Assembly: GCF_008326305.1 (NCBI RefSeq)
Contig: NZ_BIXY01000053.1
Location: forward strand, 1 to 49,470
Direction of reading: 5' to 3'
DNA: 49,470 nucleotides
Source: Dictyobacter arantiisoli
GTDB taxonomy: Bacteria > Chloroflexota > Ktedonobacteria > Ktedonobacterales > Ktedonobacteraceae
Shown here: in pieces, positions 16,879 through 24,862 of the stretch
How the letters are laid out: every line of letters begins with the position of its first letter
Position numbering within the stretch: position 1 is the stretch's first letter
The notes under the pieces: generated by a model
The model's database searches: none
What the model saw: only the letters and a program-made list of their open reading frames with translations
What the model was told of the DNA's origin: nothing
Position numbers and translations under genes: made by a program

Positions 16879-17532
16879 TTATTCTTCCTTGCCTGAAGAA
16901 AGGATGTCGTCAATCAGGCCATACTCAACAGCCTGCTGGGCTGTCAGGTAGTAGTTGCGGTCTGAATCTTGCAAGATACGCTCGGTTGTCTGACCGGTAT
17001 GTTTCGAGAGAATCTCATACAGGCTGCGGCGGAGACGTAAGATCTCACGGGCTGTGATTTCAATATCGGCCGCCTGACCCTCGGCACCGCCGAGAGGCTG
17101 ATGGATCAGCATGGTTGAGTTCGGCAAGCAGAAGCGCTTCTCTTTCGCGCCACCAGCCAGCAGGACTGCGCCCATACTCATGGCCATACCCATGCAGACT
17201 GTCGAAACATCCGGGCGAACCCACTGCATGGTGTCATAGATAGCCAGGCCAGCATAGATGCTACCACCTGGTGAGTTTACATACATATTAATATCTTTTG
17301 TCGCATCTTCACTTTGCAGGTAAAGTAACTGCCCGACAATACTGTTTGCAACCATATCATCGATTGGTGTGCCAACGAAGATGATGCGTTCTTTTAACAG
17401 GCGCGAGAAAAGATCCGAACCGTAAGTGCCACGAGGTGTGGTCTCGACAACGTTGGGGATGATTCCCCGCGGCTCCAAGAGTTCGCGTGATTCTCTAATC
17501 CATTTTGGATCGCGCGGATCGAATTTGGTCAT
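16879..17532 (-). CDS. clpP: ATP-dependent Clp protease proteolytic subunit
   Basis: A 217-residue ClpP. The catalytic Ser is in '[14 protein letters not shown]' (Ser119) and the His in 'MLIHQPLGG' (His144). The third triad position, 49 residues after the His as in E. coli ClpP, falls on Asn193 in 'DSDRNYYLT' instead of Asp. Everything else, including '[15 protein letters not shown]', is canonical. ClpP forms the barrel of the Clp protease with ClpX/ClpC ATPases. The Asn variant is known in some paralogues that work in mixed rings, so a second clpP may exist elsewhere in the genome. AAGGAG precedes the ATG by 6 nt. The 233-bp gap downstream shows no gene. Confidence 0.95.
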   Translation of the reverse strand: MTKFDPRDPKWIRESRELLEPRGIIPNVVETTPRGTYGSDLFSRLLKERIIFVGTPIDDMVANSIVGQLLYLQSEDATKDINMYVNSPGGSIYAGLAIYDTMQWVRPDVSTVCMGMAMSMGAVLLAGGAKEKRFCLPNSTMLIHQPLGGAEGQAADIEITAREILRLRRSLYEILSKHTGQTTERILQDSDRNYYLTAQQAVEYGLIDDILSSGKEE

Positions 17533-17754
17533 GTTCGCTCCTTACTTATCTATCACGGTCAATTTCCTTGTAGACTGGAAAATGTACCGTTGGTAAAAAA
17601 TGAATGTGCAGAGGAAACCCACATATGGGGGACGTTTATAGTTATGATAGCACTTACAAGATGCGAGTGCAAGAAACGGCGAAGAATAAGCTGTAGAGCT
17701 CTTTTTTTTCTTCCTTACCACTCCAACGACAAGCAAAAGAAGCAAAAGGTAGGA

Positions 17755-17792
17755 TTGGGGGCTGACACCCCAAACCCCGGCTGTTGCCGGGG
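17755..17792 (-). terminator. Double hairpin after the helicase-loader gene
   Basis: Two adjacent hairpins: TTGGGG/CCCCAA (17755-17760, 17768-17773) and CCCCGGC-tgtt-GCCGGGG (17775-17792). They follow the stop of the minus-strand replication genes by 27 bp. There is no T-run directly after them on the minus strand, so this may be an RNA-stabilising structure rather than a simple terminator. Confidence 0.5.
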
Positions 17793-17819
17793 ATGGGCAG
17801 TCTATAGGTGCGAGTTTTT

Positions 17820-19448
17820 TTAGTGTTTTCGGTTTAGTGGGCGGTAATCTCTGGCCCCATCCATGGAGACGGTAGTGACCAGGGCAATGTCGGCGAGGCG
17901 AGAGCGAATCCGTTCATCGACTCCCTGTAGTCCTTTGGGATTGGCTGTGACGACAGTCGGCATGTTGAGATTGTAGCGATAGTTGAGCAATTGAAAGAGT
18001 TTTTCGTTTGCCCAGGGTGAGCTTTGCTGCGATCCCAGATCGTCGAGCACTAATAGTTCGGCTTCCCGCATTTTGGAGAAGAGTTGGTCGTAGACCTCGG
18101 TGGCAGTAGGGGCGAAGGCTGCACGCAAGTGATCCAGGAGATCGGGTACGGCTTCAAAGAGCACTACTGCTCCACTGTCCAGGCTGCTGTTAGCTATCGA
18201 GGCAGCAAGGTGCGTTTTACCACAACCGTTGGGACCGATCAACACCAGCCAACCATCAGGATTATTGGCGAATTCTATGGCGGCGTTAAAAGCTTTCTGG
18301 ACGCCGGGTGTGTGCAATGAAAAAGTGCTGAATGTCTGGTTGTGGAAGGCATCCATATTCGACATGCCGCGCAATTGCTGGCGGCGTTTTTCTTTACGTT
18401 CGTTTTCTTTGCAGTCACAGGGTATAGGTTTGCCAAAGTTTGGATGACCATAGTTCACATTAGCTCGTAAGTAACCAGCACCTTTACATTTCGGACAGAT
18501 ACTCCTGAGGGGAATTGGTTCTTCGATGACGGGTGAGGGGGTTATTTCTGGGGTTGGCGCGACTGGCGCTTCTTGACGCACTGACTTCAGATAATTTGCT
18601 GGCACAGCATGGGTTGAGTTTGAGTTTGAGCTTGTTCGTGTGTGTATACCACGCTCGCGCTCCCTTTCAATCCCAGAGATGGTTTGTTGATTCAAAGGTT
18701 GGGTGACACGTGAGTGGACCGTCATCTGCTGCGCTGCGATCGCTGATGCCAGGCGCGTGTCGTGCAGGTTGCGCGTGCCACGGGTTGAAATTTCTGGTTC
18801 TACTGGCTGGCGTTGACGATAGTTTTGAACAGGTTGAAAGGTAGATGGCCCCTCTTCAAAGACCTCTATTTCATTTTCTTTTTCATAGTAGTATTGACCA
18901 ACGGGTCCTTTTTCCCAATCCCCATAGCCCAATCCATTGCTTTCCCACTCTTCCATGGTATCGGTTTGCTGGGGAGCAGCGTTATAGGCATCATCGGGCG
19001 CATGCATGGGAGCGTAATAATTATTGGTCGGGCGCGGCTGCAAAGGCTGAATGCGTTGCTGATCCTGATGTGGTTGTGGTTGCGATTGATATTGTACACC
19101 TGACTCGCGGGCATTTCTGCGCGTGGGCGAGGTAGAATAATGGGATGGATCAGCACGGGAAACTGGTTCGCTATAGTCACGTCCCTCGGGTCTGTTTGGG
19201 AGGGGTTCTTCATCCTGGAGTTGATATGAATAGGCACGGGCACGCGCATTGAGTGACGGATTCTGCTGCTGATAGGTGGAAGCAGAGTGATCCTGGTCGT
19301 ATTTATTTTTCATGCGCGACTGATAATCGGAGGTAACCCGGCGCGAAGAGATACTGTCTTTTGTATGGGGTGTTCGCGTACGTGCACGTTGCTCGGAAAG
19401 AGGTTGACGCGACCCCGTGCGGTCAAAAATTTCATTGAGGCGCTCCAC
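17820..19448 (-). CDS. DnaC/DnaI-like helicase-loader ATPase with long disordered N-terminus
   Basis: 542 residues from the GTG chosen here. The first 300 are low-complexity (Gln/Ser/Arg/Pro-rich) and probably disordered. A Cys cluster, CPKC then CDC (about 318-346), looks like a zinc-binding unit. The AAA+ domain follows: Walker A 'GPNGCGKTH' (about 405), Walker B 'LLVLDDLGS', sensor 1 'PTVVTANP' and an Arg-finger region 'ERIRSRLAD'. The domain order (zinc unit then AAA+) matches DnaI/DnaC helicase loaders. The gene sits at the end of a dnaB/DnaD-domain operon. The GTG overlaps the preceding stop (TAGTG), with AGGCAGG just upstream, arguing for translational coupling; an upstream GTG at 19502 is the alternative. 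Confidence 0.82.
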   Translation of the reverse strand: MERLNEIFDRTGSRQPLSEQRARTRTPHTKDSISSRRVTSDYQSRMKNKYDQDHSASTYQQQNPSLNARARAYSYQLQDEEPLPNRPEGRDYSEPVSRADPSHYSTSPTRRNARESGVQYQSQPQPHQDQQRIQPLQPRPTNNYYAPMHAPDDAYNAAPQQTDTMEEWESNGLGYGDWEKGPVGQYYYEKENEIEVFEEGPSTFQPVQNYRQRQPVEPEISTRGTRNLHDTRLASAIAAQQMTVHSRVTQPLNQQTISGIERERERGIHTRTSSNSNSTHAVPANYLKSVRQEAPVAPTPEITPSPVIEEPIPLRSICPKCKGAGYLRANVNYGHPNFGKPIPCDCKENERKEKRRQQLRGMSNMDAFHNQTFSTFSLHTPGVQKAFNAAIEFANNPDGWLVLIGPNGCGKTHLAASIANSSLDSGAVVLFEAVPDLLDHLRAAFAPTATEVYDQLFSKMREAELLVLDDLGSQQSSPWANEKLFQLLNYRYNLNMPTVVTANPKGLQGVDERIRSRLADIALVTTVSMDGARDYRPLNRKH

Positions 19449-20200
19449 TATTGCCTGCCTTCCGTTTCCCAGCGCCGAAGAATGGCGCGAATATAACTCC
19501 ACTTACGTTTATTTTGTTCAACAGCTTCACGAAAAGCTGCTTCAATCCAATCTTGAGGATAGTGATCGGCTGCGTCTTTTAATTCATCCGCTATCATTGG
19601 TGATAATAAGCCAATATTTTGCTCATATAATACAAAAATATTTGGACGTTCTATCTCAACGTGCATAGGGCGAATAGCATTGTTGTAGCCTATAGAACTA
19701 GCATACACTTCTGCACCAACGGCCAATTGATTTTGTGGTTGAGCTGGTTGCTCGTCCCGCATTAGCAAATGCGCAGGAATCATTTCTCCTCCCTGTAATT
19801 CTATAACGGCTTTGCGGCTCCGGGCGGTATTAAAAAAGTACCAATGAATAAAGAGATCAGCCCCTTCGCCTGCGAGCCGAAGCTGTACTTTCAAAAGTGT
19901 GCCGCGTGCCACTGCCTGTTCGAGTCCGATGCGTAAGCGCTCCTCGGATGGTCGTGGATCACCGCGGCGCTTGAGACTGCGCTGTAAAAGATGATCATTG
20001 ATGAGATCTTGATCACTCACACAGCGTGGATTGCCCTGTTGCTTTGCGAGGAGATAGAAGATATGGAGCGTGACCTTTAGTTCCGCGCTGTCCTCTATCT
20101 CTGGTAAAAGTTGCGTAAAAAAAACCTCTGGAATCGGGACATACGGATTTTTTCCGCCAGGGAAACCTGTAAAACCCGCTGGGCCGCTATATGTGGTCAT
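19448..20200 (-). CDS. DnaD-domain replication protein
   Basis: A 250-residue protein. The C-terminal 65 residues ('YEQNIGLLSPMIADEL' through 'KRKWSYIRAILRRW') carry the DnaD/DnaB_2 domain signature, including the terminal 'W-x-YI-x-x-IL-x-x-W'. The N-terminal part (about 20-125) with 'ELKVTLHIFYLLAKQQG' has the length and pattern of the winged-helix domain that precedes it in DnaD and phage-type relatives. In low-GC Gram-positives DnaD-domain proteins act in primosome assembly with DnaB and DnaI. Its place 17 bp after dnaB and overlapping the loader ATPase by one base supports the same role. The ATG has a G-rich stretch (GGGGGTG) upstream. Confidence 0.82.
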   Translation of the reverse strand: MTTYSGPAGFTGFPGGKNPYVPIPEVFFTQLLPEIEDSAELKVTLHIFYLLAKQQGNPRCVSDQDLINDHLLQRSLKRRGDPRPSEERLRIGLEQAVARGTLLKVQLRLAGEGADLFIHWYFFNTARSRKAVIELQGGEMIPAHLLMRDEQPAQPQNQLAVGAEVYASSIGYNNAIRPMHVEIERPNIFVLYEQNIGLLSPMIADELKDAADHYPQDWIEAAFREAVEQNKRKWSYIRAILRRWETEGRQ

Positions 20201-20217
20201 TACTAGTCACCCCCAAA

Positions 20218-21552
20218 TTATTGTTCTGCTGGTGGTGAGACTTCCAGATCGCTAAAACGCGTCTGGCTCGCCTGAAAATACAGGCTGACTTCGCCGACAG
20301 GTCCATTACGGTGTTTGGCAACGATAATATCAGCAATATTTTTGCGTTCGGATTCAGGATTATAAACGTCATCGCGATAAATAAACATCACAATATCTGC
20401 ATCTTGTTCAATTGAGCCAGATTCACGCAAGTCTGAGAGCTGTGGTATTTTGGATTGGCGGCTCTCAACAGCACGAGAGAGCTGCGCCAGAGCCATTACC
20501 GGCACATCGAGCTCACGGGCCAGACCTTTGAGATTCCGACTGATCTCAGAAATTTCCTGCACACGGTTATCGTTCCGTTTACCAGCAGAAGATTGCATTA
20601 ACTGCAAGTAATCGACGATAATCATATCGATGCCATGTTCTGCTTTGAGCCTGCGCGCCTTACTGCGCATCTCCATAGTAGAGATACCCGCAGTATCATC
20701 CAGCCAGATATTGGCCTCGGAGAGCGTGCCCATCGCAAAGACAATGCGTTCCCACTCATCATCCTCAATCCATCCAGTACGTAAGCGCTGCTGGTCAATC
20801 GCTGCATCCATAGAAAGCAAACGTTGAATCAGTTGTTCTTTACTCATTTCCAGACTGAAGATCGCAATAGATTTTTTGTGCTGGACGGCAGCGTTGTGCG
20901 CAAGGCTCAAGCAGAGACTGGTTTTTCCGACCGCCGGTCGGGCTGCCAGAATAATCAGGTCCGATTTTTGTAAGCCGCCCGTCAGTCGATCCAGGTCGGT
21001 AAAGCCTGTGGGAACACCGACCACCGTACCACGACGCTCGTGTAGCTTATCCAGCTTACTCATATAGTCGCTTAACAGTTCGCTGAGTGAAGAGAAATCG
21101 GCGCGCGCATGGCGCTGACTGATGCCGAAGATGAGCTTCTCAGCCTTATCCAGAGCGACATTCGCATCGTTCTCTTCGTAAGCGCTGGCAGCTATCTCGC
21201 CGGCGGCATGAATCAGGCGGCGCAGGATGGCGGTACGTTCTACGATACGTCCGTAGTATTCAATGTTGCCGCTGGTCGGCACCTGATTGATTAAGGACGT
21301 AATGTAGCTGGCACCCCCAACTCCTTCCAGCTTATTCTTGCGTTCAAGCTCATCACAAATAGTAATAAAGTCGGCGGCTTCTCGCTGTTCAAAAAGCTGG
21401 AGAATCGTCTCGTAGATGGTCCGGTGTGCATCGCGATAGAAATCATCGGGCGTCAGAAAATCAGCAACCTGGATGATTGCTTCTGGATCGATGATGATAC
21501 TACCGAGGACACCACTCTCGGCTTCTATATTTTGCGGTAATAATTTTTCCAC
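20218..21552 (-). CDS. dnaB: Replicative DNA helicase DnaB
   Basis: A 444-residue DnaB-family helicase. The N-terminal domain begins 'LPQNIEAESGVLGSIIID' and contains 'FYRDAHRTIYETI'. The linker and RecA-like domain follow with 'VPTGFTDLDRLTGGL', Walker A 'AARPAVGKTS' (about 203-212), 'IFSLEMSKEQL' (H1a), Walker B 'MIIVDYLQLM' and 'LSDLRESGSIEQDAD' near the Arg finger. It is the replication-fork helicase. It has no intein, and its length matches the family. The GTG start has GGAG 9 nt upstream. It heads an operon with the DnaD-domain protein and the loader ATPase, and a DnaA-box-rich region lies upstream. Confidence 0.96.
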   Translation of the reverse strand: MEKLLPQNIEAESGVLGSIIIDPEAIIQVADFLTPDDFYRDAHRTIYETILQLFEQREAADFITICDELERKNKLEGVGGASYITSLINQVPTSGNIEYYGRIVERTAILRRLIHAAGEIAASAYEENDANVALDKAEKLIFGISQRHARADFSSLSELLSDYMSKLDKLHERRGTVVGVPTGFTDLDRLTGGLQKSDLIILAARPAVGKTSLCLSLAHNAAVQHKKSIAIFSLEMSKEQLIQRLLSMDAAIDQQRLRTGWIEDDEWERIVFAMGTLSEANIWLDDTAGISTMEMRSKARRLKAEHGIDMIIVDYLQLMQSSAGKRNDNRVQEISEISRNLKGLARELDVPVMALAQLSRAVESRQSKIPQLSDLRESGSIEQDADIVMFIYRDDVYNPESERKNIADIIVAKHRNGPVGEVSLYFQASQTRFSDLEVSPPAEQ

Positions 21553-22088
21553 GTCTTCAACTCCAGCATCTACTTATCTTATGCCAACCCTGGTTTATCC
21601 ATAGGGCTATGCTTGTGTGCAAAATAATCAGTCCGTTTCTACAATACGATCTATACGATAGCATGAGAAATGCATAGTGAAAGCCACTCCCAAGTGAGCG
21701 TAAAAAAATATCTAAGTGCGGGCTGATGCAAGCAGCGCGTGCTTGTTTTTATGATTGGTTTGAATTGCAGCAACAAGCATTATAGCATATACACGAACAT
21801 TTGCTCTGTCTGCTTAGACCCAATACCTCAATCCCCATGAGCTTGCCACTCTTTGTAATCCCGCTTGAAAAGTTTCTGTTCATATCCAGGAGCCCTGGCT
21901 CCTCATTATTATTATTACACCCTTATAGATACTGTATCCGTTCCCAACAAATACAGCGGATGTCAGGATAATGCGGTGCACAAGCAAGCTGCGCCCGGGG
22001 AAGAGCACTGCTGACATTGGTTACCTCATGTGCTCAAAGTGTAACGAATAATTGGGCTGAAAGCAAATCGTTTTTTGCCACTCTTCCA
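21553..22088. other. Gene-free region between dnaB and the DnaA-box cluster
   Basis: 536 bp without a credible reading frame. A single near-consensus DnaA-like box TTATCCATA lies at 21595-21603, close to dnaB. An AT-rich run with four ATT triplets lies around 21905-21920 and could serve as an unwinding element if the neighbouring cluster is an origin. A possible minus-strand dnaB promoter (TTGCAC, 17-bp spacer, GATAAA) overlaps the 21595 box, but it is weak. Confidence 0.4.
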
Positions 22089-22231
22089 TCTGGATAAGTG
22101 GATATCTGATTCTCTTTTAGTGGATAAAACAGGTAAAAATGACACATTTTTCAGACTTATCCACCAGGAAAAGGAGTTTTCCCCTGTTATCCACAAAGTT
22201 ATCCACCAAATTCTGATGGGAATGTGGATAA
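22089..22231. other. Cluster of DnaA boxes, candidate oriC or DnaA-regulated region
   Basis: Seven sequences matching the DnaA box TTATNCACA fall within 143 bp. Two are exact: 22187-22195 (plus) and 22223-22231 (minus). Four have one mismatch: 22089-22097 and 22119-22127 (minus), 22157-22165 and 22199-22207 (plus). One has two mismatches (22097-22105, minus). Boxes on both strands and tight clustering are what bacterial origins show. The site lies between divergent dnaB and a plus-strand gene; genes to the left are mostly minus strand and the presumed rRNA operon to the right is plus, as expected for forks leaving this point. No dnaA or dnaN is in the window, so an alternative is DnaA-controlled expression of dnaB or DnaA titration. 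Confidence 0.7.
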
Positions 22232-22301
22232 ACTTGCACAACATTGATAGGTAGAGGGGGGAAGCATGGGCTAGGTTAATTATATAGGCCAATTGTCGGG
22301 C

Positions 22302-22310
22302 TGATATAAT
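22302..22310 (+). promoter_or_regulatory. Extended -10 promoter for the membrane-anchored cyclophilin
   Basis: TGATATAAT is an exact extended -10 element (TGn plus TATAAT at 22305-22310). No good -35 lies at the usual spacing, as is common for extended -10 promoters. Transcription from about 22317 would give a 5' untranslated region near 170 nt. Confidence 0.5.
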
Positions 22311-22487
22311 GAAGTGAGCAGAGTGAAGAAGGACTTTTTGTTCACTGGCTAGATTTGCCGGCCAGTCTGAGTAAAGATGGATGAAGACAGGACTTGACCA
22401 TAAAATGCAGTAAGGTTATGATAAGTCAACAAATTACACGAGTTTGTATTGGTCAGGTAACAAAGAAGGAGCATTGGAAAATCTCTC

Positions 22488-23447
22488 ATGCCAAAGACGA
22501 CAAAACGTGCTGAAGCGAGGCGCGCCGCAAAAATTTCACGGGCACATTCTACCCAACTGCCCAATTTGGATGTAAAAAGCGATCAGGGACGCCGTACTCC
22601 TCCGGGTTATAAGCCTCCTGCTCGTGGTATTGCGCGCTACCCCTGGGCCGCCAGTATTTTAGTGGCGGTGGTAATTATTTGCGCGGGATTGTATTTATTT
22701 ACCAATCATCTCTGGCCTTTTGCATTGGCCAAGGCGACGACCACCAAACCAGCCGTCACTGCGACATCTGTGGTCAAATCGGCCACCACGCCACAGGTTG
22801 CTGCCACACCGACGACAGCGGTCATCAGCGGAACCGTTACAGACGCAGCTTCACCCTGTGCAAAGAACGATATGCTCAGTGCGGTCACCGATACATCTGC
22901 TGGGCCAACGGCAAATCAAGTCAAGAGCATCAGCCACACCTATAGCAAAGCTGAGAACGTCATTGACACCAATAAGATTTATTGTGCTGGTATCAATACC
23001 AACCATGGTTTAGTGGTTGTCGAACTTGATCCCAAGCTGGCCCCCAATACCGTTAACAACTTTGTCTTTTTAGCGCAGAAGCATTTCTATGATGGCCTGA
23101 CCTTTCACCGTGTCATGTCTGGCTTTATGGCGCAGGGTGGTGACCCAACCGGTACAGGTACTGGTGGCCCTGGCTATAAATTCAATGATGAGAAGGTCCA
23201 GGGTTCATATACCGCAGGCACCATCGCGATGGCCAACTCTGGCGCAAATACTAACGGTAGTCAGTTTTTCATCAATACGGTTGACAACTCAAGTAAGTTA
23301 ACCAAATCCTATAACCTATTCGGCCATGTGGTGCAGGGCTTAAATGTGGTGCAGAGTTTCACCATAAACTACGATGCTAGCAACAATCCTATCGCGGGCG
23401 CGGCCCCGAACGTGATGGAGCATGTGATCGTGAAGGCTGCTTCCTGA
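22488..23447 (+). CDS. Membrane-anchored cyclophilin-type peptidyl-prolyl isomerase
   Basis: A 319-residue protein. A basic N-terminus (about 1-45) precedes one transmembrane helix (about 50-75, 'ASILVAVVIICAGLYLF'), then a Thr/Ala-rich linker. The cyclophilin domain (about 165-318) carries 'NNFVFLAQKHFYDGLTFHRV', the active-site 'FHRVMSGFMAQGGDPTGTG' and 'GSQFFIN', with the catalytic Arg after FH. It therefore probably catalyses proline isomerisation of secreted proteins outside the membrane. The variant lacks the Trp typical of eukaryotic cyclosporin-sensitive forms, as expected for bacteria. A GGAG motif lies 16 nt upstream of the ATG, longer than ideal. A second, cytosolic cyclophilin gene follows 156 bp downstream. 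Confidence 0.9.
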   Translation: MPKTTKRAEARRAAKISRAHSTQLPNLDVKSDQGRRTPPGYKPPARGIARYPWAASILVAVVIICAGLYLFTNHLWPFALAKATTTKPAVTATSVVKSATTPQVAATPTTAVISGTVTDAASPCAKNDMLSAVTDTSAGPTANQVKSISHTYSKAENVIDTNKIYCAGINTNHGLVVVELDPKLAPNTVNNFVFLAQKHFYDGLTFHRVMSGFMAQGGDPTGTGTGGPGYKFNDEKVQGSYTAGTIAMANSGANTNGSQFFINTVDNSSKLTKSYNLFGHVVQGLNVVQSFTINYDASNNPIAGAAPNVMEHVIVKAAS

Positions 23448-23514
23448 GTCGCAAGCACTGATTACAGCAGAGTTGCACAACACTGGCATAACTTGACAGC
23501 ATGCCATAGAATGG

Positions 23515-23546
23515 TAAGGGCTTCCTATAAATGTAGGAAGCCCTTA
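23515..23546. terminator. Hairpin between the two cyclophilin genes
   Basis: Perfect 13-bp stem TAAGGGCTTCCTA/TAGGAAGCCCTTA with a 6-nt loop. There is no T-run after it, so it may stabilise the upstream mRNA or attenuate rather than fully terminate. Confidence 0.6.
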
Positions 23547-23603
23547 AACTGTAAAGGCGACTCTTCAGAATGTCGCTCTCAAGTTATGGAAGGAGAAATA
23601 TAC

Positions 23604-24116
23604 TTGGCTAAGCAATATAGTGCTCCACCAACAATGCAAATTGATAAAACCAAGACATACAAGGCCATTTTTCATACAGATAAAGGTGACATCACTGTCG
23701 ATCTGTTTGCTGCTCAGGCCCCTGAGACGGTCAACAACTTTGTCTTCCTGGCTCGTGATGGCTTCTACAATAACACGACCTTCCATCGTGTCATCGGCGG
23801 CTTTATGGCGCAGGGTGGCGATCCAGAGGGTTCCGGTCGTGGTGGCCCTGGCTATCGCTTTAACGACGAGCGTGGTGCTCTGGCATTGAAGCATGATGGC
23901 CCTGGCGTTTTGTCGATGGCAAATGCTGGTCCAAATACCAACGGCTCACAGTTCTTCATTACCTATGAAGCCACTCCCCACCTCAATGGCAAACATGGTG
24001 TGTTCGGGAAGGTTTCTCAGGGCATGGATGTGCTCCGTTCACTGCGCGAGCGTGATCCAATGCGTGACCGCCAGCCTGGTGATGCGCTGCACTTCATCGA
24101 GATCGTCGAAGAATAA
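23604..24116 (+). CDS. Cytosolic cyclophilin-type peptidyl-prolyl isomerase
   Basis: 171 residues from the TTG chosen here. It is a single cyclophilin domain with 'NNFVFLARDGFYNNTTFHRV', 'GFMAQGGDPEGSGRGGPGY', 'GSQFFITYE' and 'LNGKHGVFGKV'. It has no signal or membrane segment, so it acts in the cytoplasm. The domain is closely similar to that of the preceding gene, a tandem duplication with different localisation. The start TTG is favoured by GGAAGGAG 8 nt upstream; an in-frame ATG at 23586 overlaps that Shine-Dalgarno, and the frame stays open to 23493. It ends in a textbook terminator. Confidence 0.93.
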   Translation: MAKQYSAPPTMQIDKTKTYKAIFHTDKGDITVDLFAAQAPETVNNFVFLARDGFYNNTTFHRVIGGFMAQGGDPEGSGRGGPGYRFNDERGALALKHDGPGVLSMANAGPNTNGSQFFITYEATPHLNGKHGVFGKVSQGMDVLRSLRERDPMRDRQPGDALHFIEIVEE

Positions 24117-24136
24117 GCAGCGTTTTTCCTGCATTT

Positions 24137-24169
24137 CCCACAATCTATCAGGATTGTGGGATTTTTTTT
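24137..24169 (+). terminator. Rho-independent terminator after cyclophilin
   Basis: CCCACAATC (24137-24145) pairs with GATTGTGGG (24152-24160), 6-nt loop, followed by A and eight Ts. Confidence 0.95.
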
Positions 24170-24299
24170 GCTCTTATCCCTTTGCTCGCTCTCGCACGTA
24201 TTACAAGAAACATGAGATAAGATCGAGAGGGGCGGCGCGCTATGAAGATAAAAGCAAAGATTTGATGTCGTGCGCGCTGCTGGTAGAAGGAGTGTTGTT

Positions 24300-24773
24300 A
24301 TGAGTTCCAATCGCGTGGATGTTGTGAAATCTTTGATTGCAGCCTTGCAATCTGGTGATATAGAGTTAGCTACTCATCTTTTGGACGAGCAATTTGAGAT
24401 GACCGGCTTCGCGCAAAAGTCCCTGTCTCAGGCCCAATTTTTAGGGATGCAGGATGCCTTGCTGGCAGCAATGCCTGATCTTTCCTATCATCTGGAAAAT
24501 GCTGCTCGTTTGGAGGATCAGAATAGTGTAGAGGCAAACATAACTCTGACTGGCACCCACAGTAATGATCTTGCTCTTCCTCTGTTTGGACTGGAGTTGA
24601 TCCCGGCAACAGGCATCGCAGTCACGTTGCCACAGACCGCGGTCACTTTTGAGGTGGTAGATGATAAGATTGTGAAGATGGCTTTTGAGCCAGTAACTGG
24701 TGGTGGCCTATCGGGATTATTGCAGCAGGTTGGCTCTGAACTCCCACTTCTGCCAGATAACACTGTGGGATAG
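24300..24773 (+). CDS. SnoaL/NTF2-like protein
   Basis: 157 residues from this ATG. The pattern fits a cone-shaped NTF2/SnoaL fold: an N-terminal helix pair ('VVKSLIAALQSGDIELATHLL'), 'FLGMQDALLAAMPDLSYHLE' and then a beta-sheet half with 'SVEANITLTGTHSNDLALPL' and 'VTFEVVDDKIVKMAFEP'. Members are ester cyclases, isomerases or ligand-binding proteins; I cannot assign activity. It ends in a Gly/Leu-rich tail. AAGGAG lies 7 nt upstream of the ATG at 24300, which is why the GTG 10 codons earlier was not used. It is convergent with the next gene across a hairpin. Confidence 0.75.
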   Translation: MSSNRVDVVKSLIAALQSGDIELATHLLDEQFEMTGFAQKSLSQAQFLGMQDALLAAMPDLSYHLENAARLEDQNSVEANITLTGTHSNDLALPLFGLELIPATGIAVTLPQTAVTFEVVDDKIVKMAFEPVTGGGLSGLLQQVGSELPLLPDNTVG

Positions 24774-24828
24774 TCCGGCTCAGGCTTGAGGGTGGTAGAG
24801 GTAGGGGAAAGGACCAATCTGGATGTGG

Positions 24829-24855
24829 GGACGACCATAGCAAGCATGGTCGTCC
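24829..24855. terminator. Bidirectional terminator hairpin
   Basis: Perfect 10-bp stem GGACGACCAT/ATGGTCGTCC with a 7-nt loop, placed between convergent genes. No long T-run follows on either side. Confidence 0.65.
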
Positions 24856-24862
24856 TGAAGTA

